Assembly (NCBI GenBank): GCA_937959265.1
Contig: CALGMA010000003.1
Location: 62,001-126,000 of the forward strand
DNA from: an uncultured Anaerolineae bacterium
GTDB taxonomy: Bacteria > Chloroflexota > Anaerolineae > J036 > Brachytrichaceae
Length of the DNA stretch: 64,000 nt
Direction of reading: 5' to 3'
Shown one piece after another: positions 62,584 to 64,000 of this stretch. The translations under genes were made by a program, and so were the position numbers. How positions within the stretch are numbered: the stretch's first letter is position 1; the number at the start of each line of letters is the position of its first letter. Under the pieces are notes generated by a model. It was not told the DNA's origin. It saw nothing but the letters and a program-made list of their open reading frames with translations, and searched no databases.

Positions 62584-64000
62584 ATGCACAAAATCATTGC
62601 CTCAGAGCCGTGCGCACAGCCGCCGGCGTGGGCACTCAAGCAGCGCCGGCTGTTCGATGCGATGCGCGCGGCGGCCCAGGTTTACCTCGACAAGTACACC
62701 CGCGACGATGGCGCGCTGATCTGGGCGACGACCTGGCCGGATACACGGGATGGTGTGGACGACTTCTACGAGGCGTTCGTCAACTGGCCGCTGTTGTATC
62801 TACTCGGCGGCGACGATTGGTTCCTCGGGACGGCGCAGCGTGAATGGGACGCCATCACCCGCCAGCTCACCGCGCTGGGGCCGGTGCTGGACGAATACGA
62901 GCGCGGCTACGACCAGTTCCACCAGAGCGAGCACTACACTTATTTCTACTTCTTGTGCTTAGCCGATCCGACGCATGCGCAGAACATCACGCGCGCTCGG
63001 CGCTTCGCCGAGCTGTATGTTGATCCGCGCGCCGGCAACTATGACCCAGTGCACAAGCTCATCCGCGCGCCGCACAACGGCAGCGGTGGGCCGCGCTGGG
63101 GCTTCTTCGATTCGCAGGATCGTCTTTGGTCCTATAGCCCCTGGATGGAGCCCTACGGCCTGCCCTTCGACGATGTGCCCGGCGTAACCACCCTCCACGA
63201 TTTGCGAGACCCAATCCTAGCGCGCCGCATGGGCGAGGTGGTGCACGCGCGTTACGGCAAGGGCGATGTTGCGGCCAATCTCGGTGCGACCAGCCTCATC
63301 GCCAACGCTTGGCTGCTGACCGGCGAGCCGCGCTATCGCGACTGGCTGGCCGAATACGTCGGCGCGTGGATGGCGCGCGCGCAGGCCAACGGCGGGCCGA
63401 TCCCCGACAACGTCGGCTTGTCGGGGCGGGTGGGTGAGTACCTGGACGGCAAATGGTATGGCGGACTATATGGCTGGCAATGGCCGCACGGCTTCTATAA
63501 CCTGGCCATGGCGACGTTGGTCGCTGCTACTGCAGCGTTCCTGGCTACCGATGATGCGCGCTACTTCGATTTGCCGCGCTGGCAGTTGGACGGCGTCTGG
63601 TCTCAGCGCGCCCTGTTGCCCATACGCGAAGTCAAGCACAGCAGCCTCGGCCATCACTGGGTCGGCCAGCTCGTGGCGTCGGGCGATCCGGATGCCGTGC
63701 ACTACGTCGGCCGGCTGGACATGGAGGGCCGCGCCGATGGGACAGAAGACGCGCCGATGTGCGTCGTCCCCTATCGCCACGGCGATCATGGCTGGTTCGA
63801 CTATCAACCGATGTCGCCCATCTACTCGGCCGCGCTCTGGAATCTGACGCGCAGCGATGCCGACTTTGCGCGCCTGGTCGCCCTGCGCGAAGCCGAGCAT
63901 TACGACTGGCGCAAGGTCATCTCCTTCCGCGGGAAAGAAGACGCCGGCCACGAACAACCCTGGCTGTGCTTCCTGCAAGGCGAGAATCCAGACTACCCGG
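62584..64000 (+). CDS. Unrecognised large protein, possible carbohydrate-active (alpha/alpha)6-barrel (3' end cut)
   Basis: The frame begins at the ATG at 62584 and runs to the window edge (472 residues, end missing). It is rich in Trp, Tyr and His with repeated helical segments (FDAMRAAAQVYLDKYTR, TSLIANAWLLTGEPRYRDWLAEYV, YNLAMATLVAATAAFLATDD), which resembles helical-barrel glycosidases or lyases. I recognise no family signature. It begins 47 bp after the sugar-acid dehydratase, so shared carbohydrate metabolism is likely. Confidence 0.6.
   Translation, partial: MHKIIASEPCAQPPAWALKQRRLFDAMRAAAQVYLDKYTRDDGALIWATTWPDTRDGVDDFYEAFVNWPLLYLLGGDDWFLGTAQREWDAITRQLTALGPVLDEYERGYDQFHQSEHYTYFYFLCLADPTHAQNITRARRFAELYVDPRAGNYDPVHKLIRAPHNGSGGPRWGFFDSQDRLWSYSPWMEPYGLPFDDVPGVTTLHDLRDPILARRMGEVVHARYGKGDVAANLGATSLIANAWLLTGEPRYRDWLAEYVGAWMARAQANGGPIPDNVGLSGRVGEYLDGKWYGGLYGWQWPHGFYNLAMATLVAATAAFLATDDARYFDLPRWQLDGVWSQRALLPIREVKHSSLGHHWVGQLVASGDPDAVHYVGRLDMEGRADGTEDAPMCVVPYRHGDHGWFDYQPMSPIYSAALWNLTRSDADFARLVALREAEHYDWRKVISFRGKEDAGHEQPWLCFLQGENPDYP

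Overview
This 64-kb window is a GC-rich bacterial chromosome segment, most likely from a member of the Chloroflexota. The evidence is indirect. It carries F420-dependent (LLM and PPOX) oxidoreductases, a CUT1 ABC transporter without an ATPase, secreted proteins ending in an 'LPIIQR'-type tail, a CpXC-family relative, many genes that seem to be transcribed without a leader, and intergenic spacers filled with degenerate short-period inverted repeats. No rRNA, tRNA, CRISPR array, integrase or transposase was seen. Both ends cut through genes.

Layout. 1-6.6 kb: dTDP-rhamnose and UDP-glucuronate synthesis (rfbD, ugd), asd, an active/inactive pair of M16 peptidases, and acpS. 6.6-11.8 kb: housekeeping and small metabolism (a zinc-ribbon membrane protein, an inositol-phosphatase-like enzyme, dtd, an oxidoreductase, a nitrilase-fold protein without its catalytic cysteine, and cytochrome oxidase subunits III and IV). 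11.9-26.5 kb: a branched-chain amino acid and acyl-CoA degradation region. It holds a branched-chain 2-oxoacid dehydrogenase E1-alpha/E1-beta/E2 operon with methylmalonyl-CoA mutase, both methylcrotonyl-CoA carboxylase subunits, a CoA-ester lyase, a MaoC hydratase, an acyl-CoA dehydrogenase and an HSD10-like dehydrogenase. Inside it sits an accessory pocket at 17.1-18.7 kb with an acyl-CoA dehydrogenase remnant, a small membrane protein and a previously uncalled cysteine-rich peptide. 26.5-31.2 kb: an F420 enzyme and a sugar ABC transporter. 31.3-38.1 kb: a peroxiredoxin-like gene with an in-frame TGA, lipoate ligase, leucyl aminopeptidase, a uracil-DNA glycosylase/endonuclease IV pair, rnhB and a TauE-type permease. 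38.3-46.2 kb: large secreted proteins (beta-helix and subtilisin), a holin-like protein, a GH1 remnant and aat. 46.4-56.4 kb: a CpXC-like protein, a structured intergenic RNA candidate, mgsA, a glutamate-receptor-like K+ channel, FKBP, gcvPB, a large surface membrane protein and a GAF-PP2C phosphatase. 56.5-64 kb: a decaying luciferase-like gene, a metallo-hydrolase, MerR, a lipid hydroxylase, a NYN protein, a PPOX enzyme and a sugar-acid dehydratase with a partial partner.

Highlights. (1) The gene at 31841-32434 has an in-frame TGA at the first redox position of a U-x-x-C motif. It is followed by a 17-nt hairpin (TTGGCC-AGGTT-GGCCAA) that looks like a bacterial SECIS element, so it is probably an unannotated selenoprotein. 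(2) The minus-strand frame at 18375-18662 encodes a peptide whose last 55 residues contain 12 cysteines, many at heptad spacing. It is a bacteriocin-like or RiPP-like candidate with no canonical start codon. (3) At least ten genes have a TANNNT box 6-10 nt before the start codon, consistent with leaderless mRNAs. (4) Degenerate stutter repeats fill most spacers and may have entered reading frames.
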